NCBI RefSeq assembly: GCF_010894435.1
Contig: NZ_JAAIXZ010000020.1
Coordinates: forward strand, 62,001 to 126,000
Direction: 5' to 3'
From: Pyxidicoccus trucidator
Lineage (GTDB): Bacteria; Myxococcota; Myxococcia; Myxococcales; Myxococcaceae
Length of the DNA stretch: 64,000 bases
The notes under the pieces were generated by a model. That model did no database searches, had not been told where the DNA came from, and was given only the letters and a program-made list of their open reading frames with translations. The position numbers were made by a program, and so were the translations under genes. Positions 33,936-41,519 of this stretch are shown in pieces (within the stretch, counting starts at the first letter, position 1; every line of letters starts with the position of its first letter).

Positions 33936-33953
33936 CCGTCACACGAATGTCAC
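33936..33953 (+). promoter_or_regulatory. Pho-box-like direct repeat between pstS and pstC
   Basis: CCGTCAC at 33936-33942 and ATGTCAC at 33947-33953; the GTCAC cores are 11 bp apart, as at 20221-20238. It could drive extra pstCAB-phoU transcription, although the pstC ATG follows only 18 bp later. Confidence 0.45.
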
Positions 33954-33971
33954 GCGAGGCCCTGACGCACT

Positions 33972-34982
33972 ATGGATAGACAGGCGACCATGCAGCAGGG
34001 CCTCACGGAAACCATGGCGGTGCCAATGCTTTCACCGGCGGCGCGCCGCCGTCAGCTCCGGGAGAAGGTCATCGCGGGGTTCATCACGCTGATGGCCTTC
34101 ACCGGCATCGCCGCCCTCGTCCTCATCCTCGTCTTCGTGGCCAAGGAGGCGCTGGCGCTCTTCACGGAGGCCGAGGCGCGCCACGAGGCCAGCCTCTCCA
34201 AGATGTTCCTGCCCCAGGTGGCGCGGGTGGGCCGCCCCGCCACGTTCACCTGGCAGCCGGTCTCCAATGTCCCGAAGGTCAGCATGATTCCGCTGTTCAT
34301 CGGGACGCTGAAGACCACCGCCGTCTCCATGCTGGTGGCCGTGCCGGTGGGCGTCTTCGGCGCGCTGTACGCCGCCGAGTTCGCCCCCCGCCGCCTGCGC
34401 GAGCTGCTCAAGCCCGTCATCGAGCTGCTCGCCGGCATCCCCTCCGTGGTGCTGGGCTTCTTCGCGCTGATGGTGATGGCCACCTTCCTGCAAGACACCT
34501 TCGGCCTCAACACCCGGCTCAACGCGGTGGTGGCGGGCCTGGGCCTGGCGCTGGCCATCGTCCCCGTCATCTTCACGGTGGCCGAGGACTCGCTCACCGC
34601 GGTGCCTCGCAGCTACCGCGAGGCGTCCCTGGCGCTGGGCGCCACCCCCTGGGAGACGGCGTGGAAGGTGGTGCTCCCCGCGGCGGCCCCCGGCATCCTC
34701 GCCGCGTGCGTGCTGGGCTTCGGGCGCGCCATCGGCGAGACGATGATCATCCTGATGGCCTCCGGCAACGCGGCGATTGTGTCCGCCAACCTCGGGGACT
34801 CGGTGCGCTCGCTGTCGGCCACCATCGCCGCGGAGATGGGCGAGGTGGTGGTGGGCAGCCCGCACTACTCCATCCTCTTCTTCATCGGCGTGCAGTTGTT
34901 CATCTTCACCTTCGTCCTCAACATGCTGGCGTCCGCCTGGACGAAGAAGGTCATCAAGCGCCTGACGGGGAGTGCCTCGTGA
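33972..34982 (+). CDS. pstC: PstC phosphate permease subunit
   Basis: A 336-residue inner-membrane permease with six hydrophobic helices. It has the ABC permease loop DSLTAVPRSYREASLALGATPWETAWKV (EAA motif) in the middle and GRAIGETMIILMASGN, typical of PstC. The N-terminus has 30 cytoplasmic residues; starts at 33972, 33990 or 34014 are possible. It pairs with PstA to form the channel of the high-affinity phosphate transporter. Its stop overlaps the pstA start (GTGA). Confidence 0.95.
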   Translation: MDRQATMQQGLTETMAVPMLSPAARRRQLREKVIAGFITLMAFTGIAALVLILVFVAKEALALFTEAEARHEASLSKMFLPQVARVGRPATFTWQPVSNVPKVSMIPLFIGTLKTTAVSMLVAVPVGVFGALYAAEFAPRRLRELLKPVIELLAGIPSVVLGFFALMVMATFLQDTFGLNTRLNAVVAGLGLALAIVPVIFTVAEDSLTAVPRSYREASLALGATPWETAWKVVLPAAAPGILAACVLGFGRAIGETMIILMASGNAAIVSANLGDSVRSLSATIAAEMGEVVVGSPHYSILFFIGVQLFIFTFVLNMLASAWTKKVIKRLTGSAS

Positions 34983-35890
34983 CGTACGCCACGCGCCGCG
35001 CGGTGGGGCTGTTCCTCACGACGCTCACGGGTCTGGCCGCCTTCCTCATGGTGGGCATGCTGGCCCTCATCCTCCTGGACGTGGTCGCCAACGGCGCCAG
35101 CCACGTCACCTGGACCTTCCTCTCCCAGCCGCCGAGCGACGGGATGATGGGCGGCGGCATCTTCCCCGCCATCGTCGGCACCGCGGCCCTCACCCTGCTG
35201 ATGACGCTGGCGGTGATGCCGGTGGGCGTGCTCACCGCCGTCTACCTCCACGAGTACGCCCCGCCGGGCTCGCGCCTGGCGGCCTGGGTGCGCGTGGCCG
35301 TGGTGAACCTGGCGGGCGTGCCCTCCATCGTCTTCGGCCTCTTCGGCCTGGGCTTCTTCATCCTCTTCGTCGGCCGGGGCATGGACCGGATGCTGGGCTA
35401 CGAGGAGCTGCACTGGGCGCAGCCGGGCATCCTCTGGGCGTCGCTCACCCTGGCGGTGCTGACGCTGCCGGTGGTCATCGTCGCCACCGAGGAAGCGCTG
35501 CGCGCGGTGCCGCTGGACCACCGCACCGCCAGCCTCGCGCTGGGCGCCACCCAGTCCCAGACGCTCATCCGGGTGGTGCTGCCAGGCGCGCTGCCGGGCA
35601 TCCTCACCGGCGCCGTGCTGGCCATCTCCCGCGGCGCGGGCGAGGTGGCTCCCATCCTCTTCACGGGCGCGGCCTACTTCCTCCCCGACCTGCCGAGCCA
35701 GCTCAACTCCCAGTTCATGCACCTGGGCTACCACACGTACGTGCTGGCCACGCAGTCGCCGGACGTGGAGGCCACCCGCCCGCTGCTGTATGCGACGGTG
35801 CTGGTGCTGCTGCTGCTCACCTTCGCCCTCAACCTCGTCGCGGTCATCATCCGGACGCGAACGCGCCGCAAGGCCGCTGGCGCCCACTGA
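34979..35890 (+). CDS. pstA: PstA phosphate permease subunit
   Basis: A 303-residue permease partner of PstC. Starts with GTG overlapping the pstC stop. Six hydrophobic segments are visible; EEALRAVPLDHRTASLALGATQSQTLIRVVLPGA is the EAA loop, and SRGAGEVAPILFTGAAYFLP is the PstA signature. Ends in a basic tail (RTRTRRKAAG). Normal length. Confidence 0.95.
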   Translation: MTYATRRAVGLFLTTLTGLAAFLMVGMLALILLDVVANGASHVTWTFLSQPPSDGMMGGGIFPAIVGTAALTLLMTLAVMPVGVLTAVYLHEYAPPGSRLAAWVRVAVVNLAGVPSIVFGLFGLGFFILFVGRGMDRMLGYEELHWAQPGILWASLTLAVLTLPVVIVATEEALRAVPLDHRTASLALGATQSQTLIRVVLPGALPGILTGAVLAISRGAGEVAPILFTGAAYFLPDLPSQLNSQFMHLGYHTYVLATQSPDVEATRPLLYATVLVLLLLTFALNLVAVIIRTRTRRKAAGAH

Positions 35891-35903
35891 CGGTACGCCA
35901 CCC

Positions 35904-36680
35904 ATGTCCCTCCAGCCCCATACCCCGCGCGCGAAGATGGAGGCGCGGGAGCTGACCCTGCGCTACGGCACCAAGCCGGCCATCAACAAGGTCTCCCTCG
36001 CCATCCTCGAGCGGCGCGTCACCGCCCTCATCGGCCCGTCCGGCTGCGGCAAGTCCACCTTCCTGCGCGCGCTCAACCGGATGAACGACCTGATTCCGGG
36101 CACCAACCACACGGGCACCATCCTGCTGGACAACACGGACATCAACGACCGCAGCGTGGACGTGGTGGACCTGCGTCGGCGCGTGGGCATGGTGTTCCAG
36201 AAGTCCAACCCCTTCCCCAAGAGCATCTTCGAGAACGTGGCCTACGGCCTGCGCGTGGGGGGAATGAAGGACAAGACGGAGCTGGCCCAGCGGGTGGAGA
36301 AGTCCCTGCGCGGCGCGGCCCTCTGGGAAGAGGTGAAGGACCGCCTCAACGAGAGCGCCCTCGGCCTGTCCGGCGGCCAGCAGCAGCGCCTGTGCATCGC
36401 CCGCGCCATGGCCGTGGAGCCCGAGGTGCTGCTGATGGACGAGCCCGCCAGCGCGCTGGACCCCATCGCCACCGCGAAAATCGAAGAGCTCATCCACGAG
36501 CTGAAGGCGCACTACACCATCGCCATCGTCACCCACAACATGCAGCAGGCGGCCCGGGTGTCCGACAGGACGGCTTTCTTCTACATGGGCGAACTGGTGG
36601 AATGCGGGGCCACGGAGCAGATCTTCACCAACCCGCACGAGAAGCGTACCGAGGACTACGTCACCGGGAAGTTCGGGTGA
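35904..36680 (+). CDS. pstB: PstB phosphate ABC transporter ATPase
   Basis: A 258-residue ABC ATPase. Walker A GPSGCGKSTFLR, Q-loop VFQKSNPFPKSI, signature LSGGQQQRLCIARA, Walker B VLLMDEPASALDP and the H-loop THNMQQAARVSD are all present. It drives phosphate import through PstCA. An alternative ATG 11 codons downstream (MEARELTLRYG) is possible. It lies 13 bp after pstA. Confidence 0.96.
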   Translation: MSLQPHTPRAKMEARELTLRYGTKPAINKVSLAILERRVTALIGPSGCGKSTFLRALNRMNDLIPGTNHTGTILLDNTDINDRSVDVVDLRRRVGMVFQKSNPFPKSIFENVAYGLRVGGMKDKTELAQRVEKSLRGAALWEEVKDRLNESALGLSGGQQQRLCIARAMAVEPEVLLMDEPASALDPIATAKIEELIHELKAHYTIAIVTHNMQQAARVSDRTAFFYMGELVECGATEQIFTNPHEKRTEDYVTGKFG

Positions 36681-36709
36681 GCGGAAGAGCGGAAGAAGGG
36701 ACACGGGAG

Positions 36710-37396
36710 ATGGCGGCGACCCATACGGACAAGGCCTTCGAGCAGGACCTGAGGGACCTGCGTGAGAAGCTCCTCGCGATGGGGGCCAAGGTGGAGAACC
36801 TCATCGCCCAGAGCATGAAGGCCCTCACCGAGCGCGACAGCCCGCTCGCGGAGAAGGTCGTCGCGGCGGACAAGGACGTCAACCGCCTGGAGGTGGAGAT
36901 CGACGAGCTGTGCCGTCGCATCCTCGCCCTGCGCCAGCCGGCCGCCAGTGACCTCCGCCTCATCACCACCGCGCTCAAGATTGTCACCGACCTGGAGCGC
37001 ATTGGCGACCTGGCGGTGAACATCGCCGAGCGCTCCATGGACCTGAACCAGGTCCCCCCGCTGGCCCCCTACGTGGACACGCCGCGGCTGGCGGAGCTGG
37101 CCCAGCAGCAGGTGAAGAAGTCCCTGGACGCCTTCGTCTCCGGCGACGTGAACAAGGCGGAGGAGGTGCTCCAGGGGGACGACTTGCTGGACGCCCTCTT
37201 CCTGAAGATCTTCAACGAGCTCCTCGCGTACATGATGGAGGACTCGAAGAACATCCGCCGGGCCACGGCGCTGATGTTCATCGCCAAGCACCTGGAGCGC
37301 ATCGGCGACCACGCGATGAACGTGGCGGAGATGGTGGTCTACATGGTGCGCGGCAAGGACATCCGCCACCCGCGCAGCCGCAACCTGACCGAGTAG
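36710..37396 (+). CDS. phoU: PhoU phosphate signalling protein
   Basis: A 228-residue PhoU: two three-helix bundles with repeated metal-binding E/D-rich motifs (TDLERIGDLAVNIAER and KHLERIGDHAMNVAEM). PhoU links the Pst transporter to PhoR to hold the Pho response off when phosphate is ample. It lies 29 bp after pstB with a GGAAG-type ribosome site. Complete and normal length. Confidence 0.95.
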   Translation: MAATHTDKAFEQDLRDLREKLLAMGAKVENLIAQSMKALTERDSPLAEKVVAADKDVNRLEVEIDELCRRILALRQPAASDLRLITTALKIVTDLERIGDLAVNIAERSMDLNQVPPLAPYVDTPRLAELAQQQVKKSLDAFVSGDVNKAEEVLQGDDLLDALFLKIFNELLAYMMEDSKNIRRATALMFIAKHLERIGDHAMNVAEMVVYMVRGKDIRHPRSRNLTE

Positions 37397-37399
37397 GCG

Positions 37400-37418
37400 G
37401 GCGCGGCTTCACCGCGCC
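37400..37418 (+). terminator. Hairpin after phoU
   Basis: A perfect 7-bp stem GGCGCGG/CCGCGCC with a 5-nt loop, just after the phoU stop. There is no T-tract, so termination would be partial or factor-dependent. The same bases overlap the Pho-box-like repeat at 37408-37423, so only one reading may be right. Confidence 0.35.
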
Positions 37419-37423
37419 GTCAC
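37408..37423 (+). promoter_or_regulatory. Weak Pho-box-like repeat upstream of the glycosyltransferase
   Basis: TTCAC at 37408-37412 and GTCAC at 37419-37423, 11 bp apart. The first core has one mismatch, and the site overlaps a hairpin that could be a terminator. It is 112 bp before the glycosyltransferase ATG. Confidence 0.25.
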
Positions 37424-37534
37424 CGAGAGTTGTCCCGGCCGCCGCGAGCCCTTCGCCGTCCTGCCGCGAGGCCCCTCTAGCGTGGAACCCAGGTCGCGCG
37501 ATGACCGCGCGCCGACTTCGGGGACTTCCCGCGA

Positions 37535-38755
37535 ATGCTGCCCGCCTCCGGCCTCCTGCTGCTCGCCGCCTGCTTCGGCCTCACCGCCCTGGTCATCCAG
37601 TACCTCCTGGTGCTGCGGCACCGGCGTGACGTCGCGCCCCTGCTGCCCGTGGGCGCGCCCCGGCCCGGCATCTCCATCCTCAAGCCGCTGTGCGGCGTGG
37701 ACGACGACCTGGAGGCCAGCCTGGAGCTGTTCGCCCGGCTGGACTACGCGGGCGCCTACGAGGTGGTGCTGGGCGTGAAGGACGTGAGGGATTCGGCCTT
37801 CGCGGTGGCTCGGGCGGCGGTGGCGCGGTGGCCGGGCGTCATGCGCCTGGAGGTGCAGGAGGGAGCGCCGGGGCTGAACCCGAAGGTGAACCAGCTCGTC
37901 ACGCTGGCGGACCGGGCGCGCTTCGACATCCTGGTCATCAGCGACAGCAACACGCGCGTGTCGGCGGGCTACCTGGAGGAGCTGGCCGCGGCCTTCGCGG
38001 ACCCGTCGGTGGGCTGCGTGACGCACCCGGTGGCGGGCCTGGGGGAGCGCAGCTTCGGCTCGCTGCTGGACAACCTCTACCTGGCCTCCAGCGCGGCGGC
38101 GGGGATGATTGCCGCCAAGCGCCTCGCCGGGCAGGACATCGTCGTGGGCAAGTCCATGGCGCTGCGGCGCGAGGACGTGGACGCGATGGGCGGCTTCTTC
38201 GCCGTGAAGGACGTGCTGGCGGAGGACTACGTCATCGGCCAGTGGGTGACGCGCAAGCTGGGCCGGCGGGTGGTGGTGGCGCGCACGCCGGTGTTCAACG
38301 TGTCGCTGCGCAAGAGCGTGAAGGCCTTCTTCCAGCGCTACCTGCGCTGGAGCGTCATCCACCGCACCGCGGTGTCCCCGTCCACGTACCTGGCCCAGTC
38401 GCTGCTCAACCCGGTGCCGCTCGCCCTGTTGGGCGCGCTACTCTTCCCCTCCCCCACGACGGGCATGGTGGCCATGGCGGTGGCGGTGGGCAAGGTGGCG
38501 GTGGACCTGGCCACCTGTCGCGCGCTGCGGCAGGAGTCGCTGTCGTGGGACGCGGTGCCGGGTGTGCTCGTCAAGGACGCGCTGCTCTTCCTCACCTGGT
38601 GGCACGGCGTCTTCTTTCGCACGGTGGACTGGCGCGGCACGAAGCTGCGCGTGGCCGCCGGCACCCGCCTGGTGCCGCCGCGCGCGCCCGCTTCTGTTCC
38701 GGAGCGCACGCTCGACGCGGGCGAGGCGTTGCTGGCGGGCGATCTCGCGAGCTGA
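37535..38755 (+). CDS. Ceramide glucosyltransferase-like glycosyltransferase (GT21/HpnI type)
   Basis: A 406-residue family-2-fold glycosyltransferase of the ceramide-glucosyltransferase/HpnI group. N-terminal helix about 5-27; then ISILKPLCGVDDDLEASLE (D1 motif) at about 47-65, VISDSNTRVS (D2), LAEDYVIG (D3) and QRYLRW (Q/RxxRW) before three C-terminal hydrophobic segments. All catalytic motifs are intact. Such enzymes put a sugar on a lipid such as ceramide or hopanoid. It follows phoU by 138 bp and precedes a metallophosphoesterase. A role in replacing phospholipids by glycolipids under phosphate stress is inference. Confidence 0.82.
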   Translation: MLPASGLLLLAACFGLTALVIQYLLVLRHRRDVAPLLPVGAPRPGISILKPLCGVDDDLEASLELFARLDYAGAYEVVLGVKDVRDSAFAVARAAVARWPGVMRLEVQEGAPGLNPKVNQLVTLADRARFDILVISDSNTRVSAGYLEELAAAFADPSVGCVTHPVAGLGERSFGSLLDNLYLASSAAAGMIAAKRLAGQDIVVGKSMALRREDVDAMGGFFAVKDVLAEDYVIGQWVTRKLGRRVVVARTPVFNVSLRKSVKAFFQRYLRWSVIHRTAVSPSTYLAQSLLNPVPLALLGALLFPSPTTGMVAMAVAVGKVAVDLATCRALRQESLSWDAVPGVLVKDALLFLTWWHGVFFRTVDWRGTKLRVAAGTRLVPPRAPASVPERTLDAGEALLAGDLAS

Positions 38756-38835
38756 CGCGGGGCTGTTGCGCATCTCTTGCCGCCCATTCACCAGAAGGAC
38801 CTGATGTCGCCGCACGGAATGCCTATCTCAAGGGC

Positions 38836-39669
38836 ATGGCCATCCGGACGCTGGCGCACTTGTCGGATCTCCACCTGGACCTCACCCCCGAGAGCGATGC
38901 CTCGGGCCGCGCCCTGGTGGCGGCACTCCTGGCCACCAGCGTGGACCATGTGGTGGTGACGGGAGACCTGACGCACCAGGGCACGAACGTCGAGTACCGG
39001 CGCTTCCGCGAGCTCTTCGCGCCGCTGCTGGACGCCGGCCGACTCACCTTCATCCCCGGCAACCATGACCGGCCCGGCGACGACGCCGGCAGCCAGTGGA
39101 TGGACGGCCAGAAGGTGCGCGTGGTGGAGCAGCCGGGGCTGTACCTGGTGTGCGTGGACTCCACCGGCCCGCACAACCGCAACTACTTCGCGAGCCACGG
39201 GGTGCTGACGCACGCCGAGCTGGACGCGGTGGACGCGGCCCTGGCCCGGGCCCCGCGCAAGACGCTGACGGCGGTGCTGGTGCACCACCACATCCTGCCG
39301 CTGCCCGAGGAGAGCTTCCCGGAGCGGCTGGCGTCGATGCTGGGCTGGCCCCACGCGGCGGAGCTGCCCCTGGGCGCGGAGTGGGTGGCGCGCCTCCAGG
39401 GACGGTGTGACCTGGTGCTGCATGGCCACCGGCACCTGCCCCGCGAGCGGCTGCTGGACACGGGCGCGGCGCGGCCGCTGCGCATCTACAACGCGGGCAG
39501 CTCCACGGACCTGGGGCGCTTCCGGGTGTTCCGTCACTCGGGTGGCCGGCTGCACGGCGTGCCGGCGTGGTGCCGGGCGGCGCTGTCGCAGCGGCCCCGC
39601 ACGGCGAGCCACAACGTGCGCCCCGCGCTGCAATATCTGGTCGGCCAGCTCGGCATCGCGCTGTTCTAG
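38836..39669 (+). CDS. Calcineurin-like metallophosphoesterase
   Basis: A 277-residue phosphodiesterase with every metal-site motif: LSDLHLD, VVTGDLTHQG, IPGNHDRPG, VLVHHHI and LHGHRHLPRE. No signal peptide or membrane segment, so it is cytoplasmic. This Icc-like group includes enzymes acting on cyclic nucleotides and on glycerophosphodiesters; the substrate here is unknown. The start has no clear ribosome site, but the ATG at 38836 fits the motif spacing. It lies 80 bp after the glycosyltransferase on the same strand. Confidence 0.87.
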   Translation: MAIRTLAHLSDLHLDLTPESDASGRALVAALLATSVDHVVVTGDLTHQGTNVEYRRFRELFAPLLDAGRLTFIPGNHDRPGDDAGSQWMDGQKVRVVEQPGLYLVCVDSTGPHNRNYFASHGVLTHAELDAVDAALARAPRKTLTAVLVHHHILPLPEESFPERLASMLGWPHAAELPLGAEWVARLQGRCDLVLHGHRHLPRERLLDTGAARPLRIYNAGSSTDLGRFRVFRHSGGRLHGVPAWCRAALSQRPRTASHNVRPALQYLVGQLGIALF

Positions 39670-39766
39670 CGCCTGCCTGCCCGCTCTCCCCGCGAGCGCC
39701 AGTTCACCGCCTGGTGTGAATGATGGAGCACTTCAGTGGCGTTCATCTCCTGTCGGGGGAGGATGA

Positions 39767-40147
39767 TTGGCGCGACTCGCAACGGATGACGGTACACGCA
39801 AGGTCCTGGTCGTCGATGACGACGCGGACTGGAGGGAGTTTCTCCGACTCAGCCTGGAGGACCTCGGTTATGAGACTTTCGAGGCCGCGGATGGGCAGGA
39901 GGCCCTGGACACCCTGAGGCGGGGCGACCGCTATGGGGTGATGCTGCTGGACCTCAACATGCCGGGCATGAGCGGGCTGGAGGTGGTCGAACGGCTGCCG
40001 CGCGGCCCCCACCCCCGAATCGTGTTCCTCACGTCGGCGGCGGCGCAGGACGTGGGCAGCGCGCTGCTGTCCGGGCCGCATTACTACCTGCCCAAGGGCG
40101 CGAGCCGGGATCAACTGTCTCTCCTCTTGCAGTCACTTGGGGAGTGA
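39767..40147 (+). CDS. Stand-alone receiver-domain protein
   Basis: A 126-residue single receiver: KVLVVDDDADWREFLRL, phospho-Asp in MLLDLNMPGMSGLEV, FLTSAAA and the Lys in YYLPKGASRDQL. No output domain and no partner kinase next to it. No ATG or GTG is available before the conserved core, so it most likely starts at TTG 39767, four nt after a GGGGGAGG ribosome site. It precedes the CNNM gene by 51 bp, which may be coincidence. Confidence 0.82.
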   Translation: MARLATDDGTRKVLVVDDDADWREFLRLSLEDLGYETFEAADGQEALDTLRRGDRYGVMLLDLNMPGMSGLEVVERLPRGPHPRIVFLTSAAAQDVGSALLSGPHYYLPKGASRDQLSLLLQSLGE

Positions 40148-40185
40148 GCGGCCGGCCGTCGGCGGTTAGGGTAGAGGCCCCCTGA

Positions 40186-40192
40186 AAGGAGG
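40186..40192 (+). promoter_or_regulatory. Strong ribosome-binding site that places the CNNM start at an ATC codon
   Basis: AAGGAGG, a near-perfect Shine-Dalgarno sequence, 6 nt before an ATC codon at 40199. No ATG, GTG or TTG occurs in frame between the upstream stop at 40172 and the TTG at 40280, which would cut off the first membrane helix. Confidence 0.6.
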
Positions 40193-40198
40193 GCCATC

Positions 40199-41509
40199 AT
40201 CGTCACAGAGCTCATCGTCATCCTGCTGCTGGTTCTCGCCAACGGCGTCTTCGCCGGGGCAGAGCTGGCGGTCCTCTCCTTGCGGCGGACGCGGCTGCGG
40301 GAGCTGATCGACGAGGGCAGCACCTCGGCGAAGTCGGTGGAGAAGCTGAGGGGAGACCCGGAGCGCTTCCTCGCCACGGTGCAGATCGGCATCACCGTCA
40401 TCGGCGCCACGGCGGCGGCCTTCGGCGGCGCCAGCATGGCCACCCGGCTGGGCGGTGTGCTGGCGGGCCTGGGGGTGCCGGAGCAACAGGCGGACGACGT
40501 CGCCCTCGCGGCGGTGGTGGCCTTCGTCTCCTACCTGTCGCTGGTGCTGGGCGAGCTGGTGCCCAAGTCGCTCGCCCTGCGCGCGGGCGAGCGCTACGCG
40601 CTGTTCATCGGCCGGCCCCTGCATGGGCTGTCCTGGCTGATGCAGCCGGTGGTGTGGTTCCTCACGGCCAGCTCCAACGTGGTGCTGCGGCTGTTCGGGG
40701 ACAGGACGAACTTCACGGAAGGGCGGCTGTCCGCGGAGGAGCTGCAGCAGCTGGTGGAGGAGGCCACGAAGCACGGCACGGTGGACCCTCGCGCGGGGGA
40801 GATTGCCTCGCGGGCCTTCGAGATGGGCGACCTGACGCTGGGCGAGCTGATGGTGCCGCGCGAGCGCATCATCGCCCTGCGGCGGCACTCGAACGCGGAG
40901 GAGATTCGCCAAGTGCTGCTGGAGCACGGCCACTCGCGCATGCCGGTGTACGAGGGCGCGATGGACAACATCGTCGGCTACGTCATCGCCAAGGACCTGC
41001 TCGGCGTGGCGTGGGAGGGAAACCTCATCGTCCTCGAGGACGTGATGCGGCCACCCTTCTTCCTCGTGGAGTCCATGCGGGCCATGGACGCGCTGAAGGA
41101 GCTGCAGAAGCGGCGCATGCAGCTCGCGGTGGTGGTGGACGAGCGCGGCGGCGTGGTGGGACTGGTGACGGTGGAGGACCTGGTGGAGGAGCTCGTCGGC
41201 GACATCCTCAGCGAGTCCGAGACGCCGGAGGAGCTGGTCAAGCGCGAGAGCCCCACCACCGCGCTGGTGCAGGCCCAGGCGGCGCTGCGCGACGTCAACC
41301 GCGAGCTGGGGCTGGAGCTGGACGAGTACCAGGACTACTCGACGGTTGCGGGCCTGTGCATCGCCCTGTCCGGCGGCGCCATTCCAGAGCCGGGGACGAA
41401 GCTCCCGACGGAGGGCGGGCTGGTGCTGGAGGTGCTGGAGTCCTCGCCCCGCCGCGTGCGCACCGTGCGCTTCCACCTGCCGCGGCCTCCGGAGCAGGTG
41501 GAAGCGTGA
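40199..41509 (+). CDS. CNNM/CBS-domain membrane protein (CorC/hemolysin family), apparent ATC start
   Basis: About 436 residues. The N-terminal CNNM domain has four hydrophobic segments: ELIVILLLVLANGVFAGAELAVLS, then GITVIGATAAAFGGASMA, a stretch with VALAAVVAFVSYLSLVLGELVPKSLAL, and LHGLSWLMQPVVWFL. Then a tandem CBS pair (about 210-335, with MVPRERIIALR and GLVTVEDLVEELVGDI) and a C-terminal transporter-associated domain. The start is unusual: a perfect ribosome site points to ATC at 40199. These proteins are linked to magnesium or other ion efflux. It converges on the fibronectin protein gene with 10 bp between stops. Confidence 0.88.
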   Translation: MVTELIVILLLVLANGVFAGAELAVLSLRRTRLRELIDEGSTSAKSVEKLRGDPERFLATVQIGITVIGATAAAFGGASMATRLGGVLAGLGVPEQQADDVALAAVVAFVSYLSLVLGELVPKSLALRAGERYALFIGRPLHGLSWLMQPVVWFLTASSNVVLRLFGDRTNFTEGRLSAEELQQLVEEATKHGTVDPRAGEIASRAFEMGDLTLGELMVPRERIIALRRHSNAEEIRQVLLEHGHSRMPVYEGAMDNIVGYVIAKDLLGVAWEGNLIVLEDVMRPPFFLVESMRAMDALKELQKRRMQLAVVVDERGGVVGLVTVEDLVEELVGDILSESETPEELVKRESPTTALVQAQAALRDVNRELGLELDEYQDYSTVAGLCIALSGGAIPEPGTKLPTEGGLVLEVLESSPRRVRTVRFHLPRPPEQVEA

Positions 41510-41519
41510 CGGGAATCGG

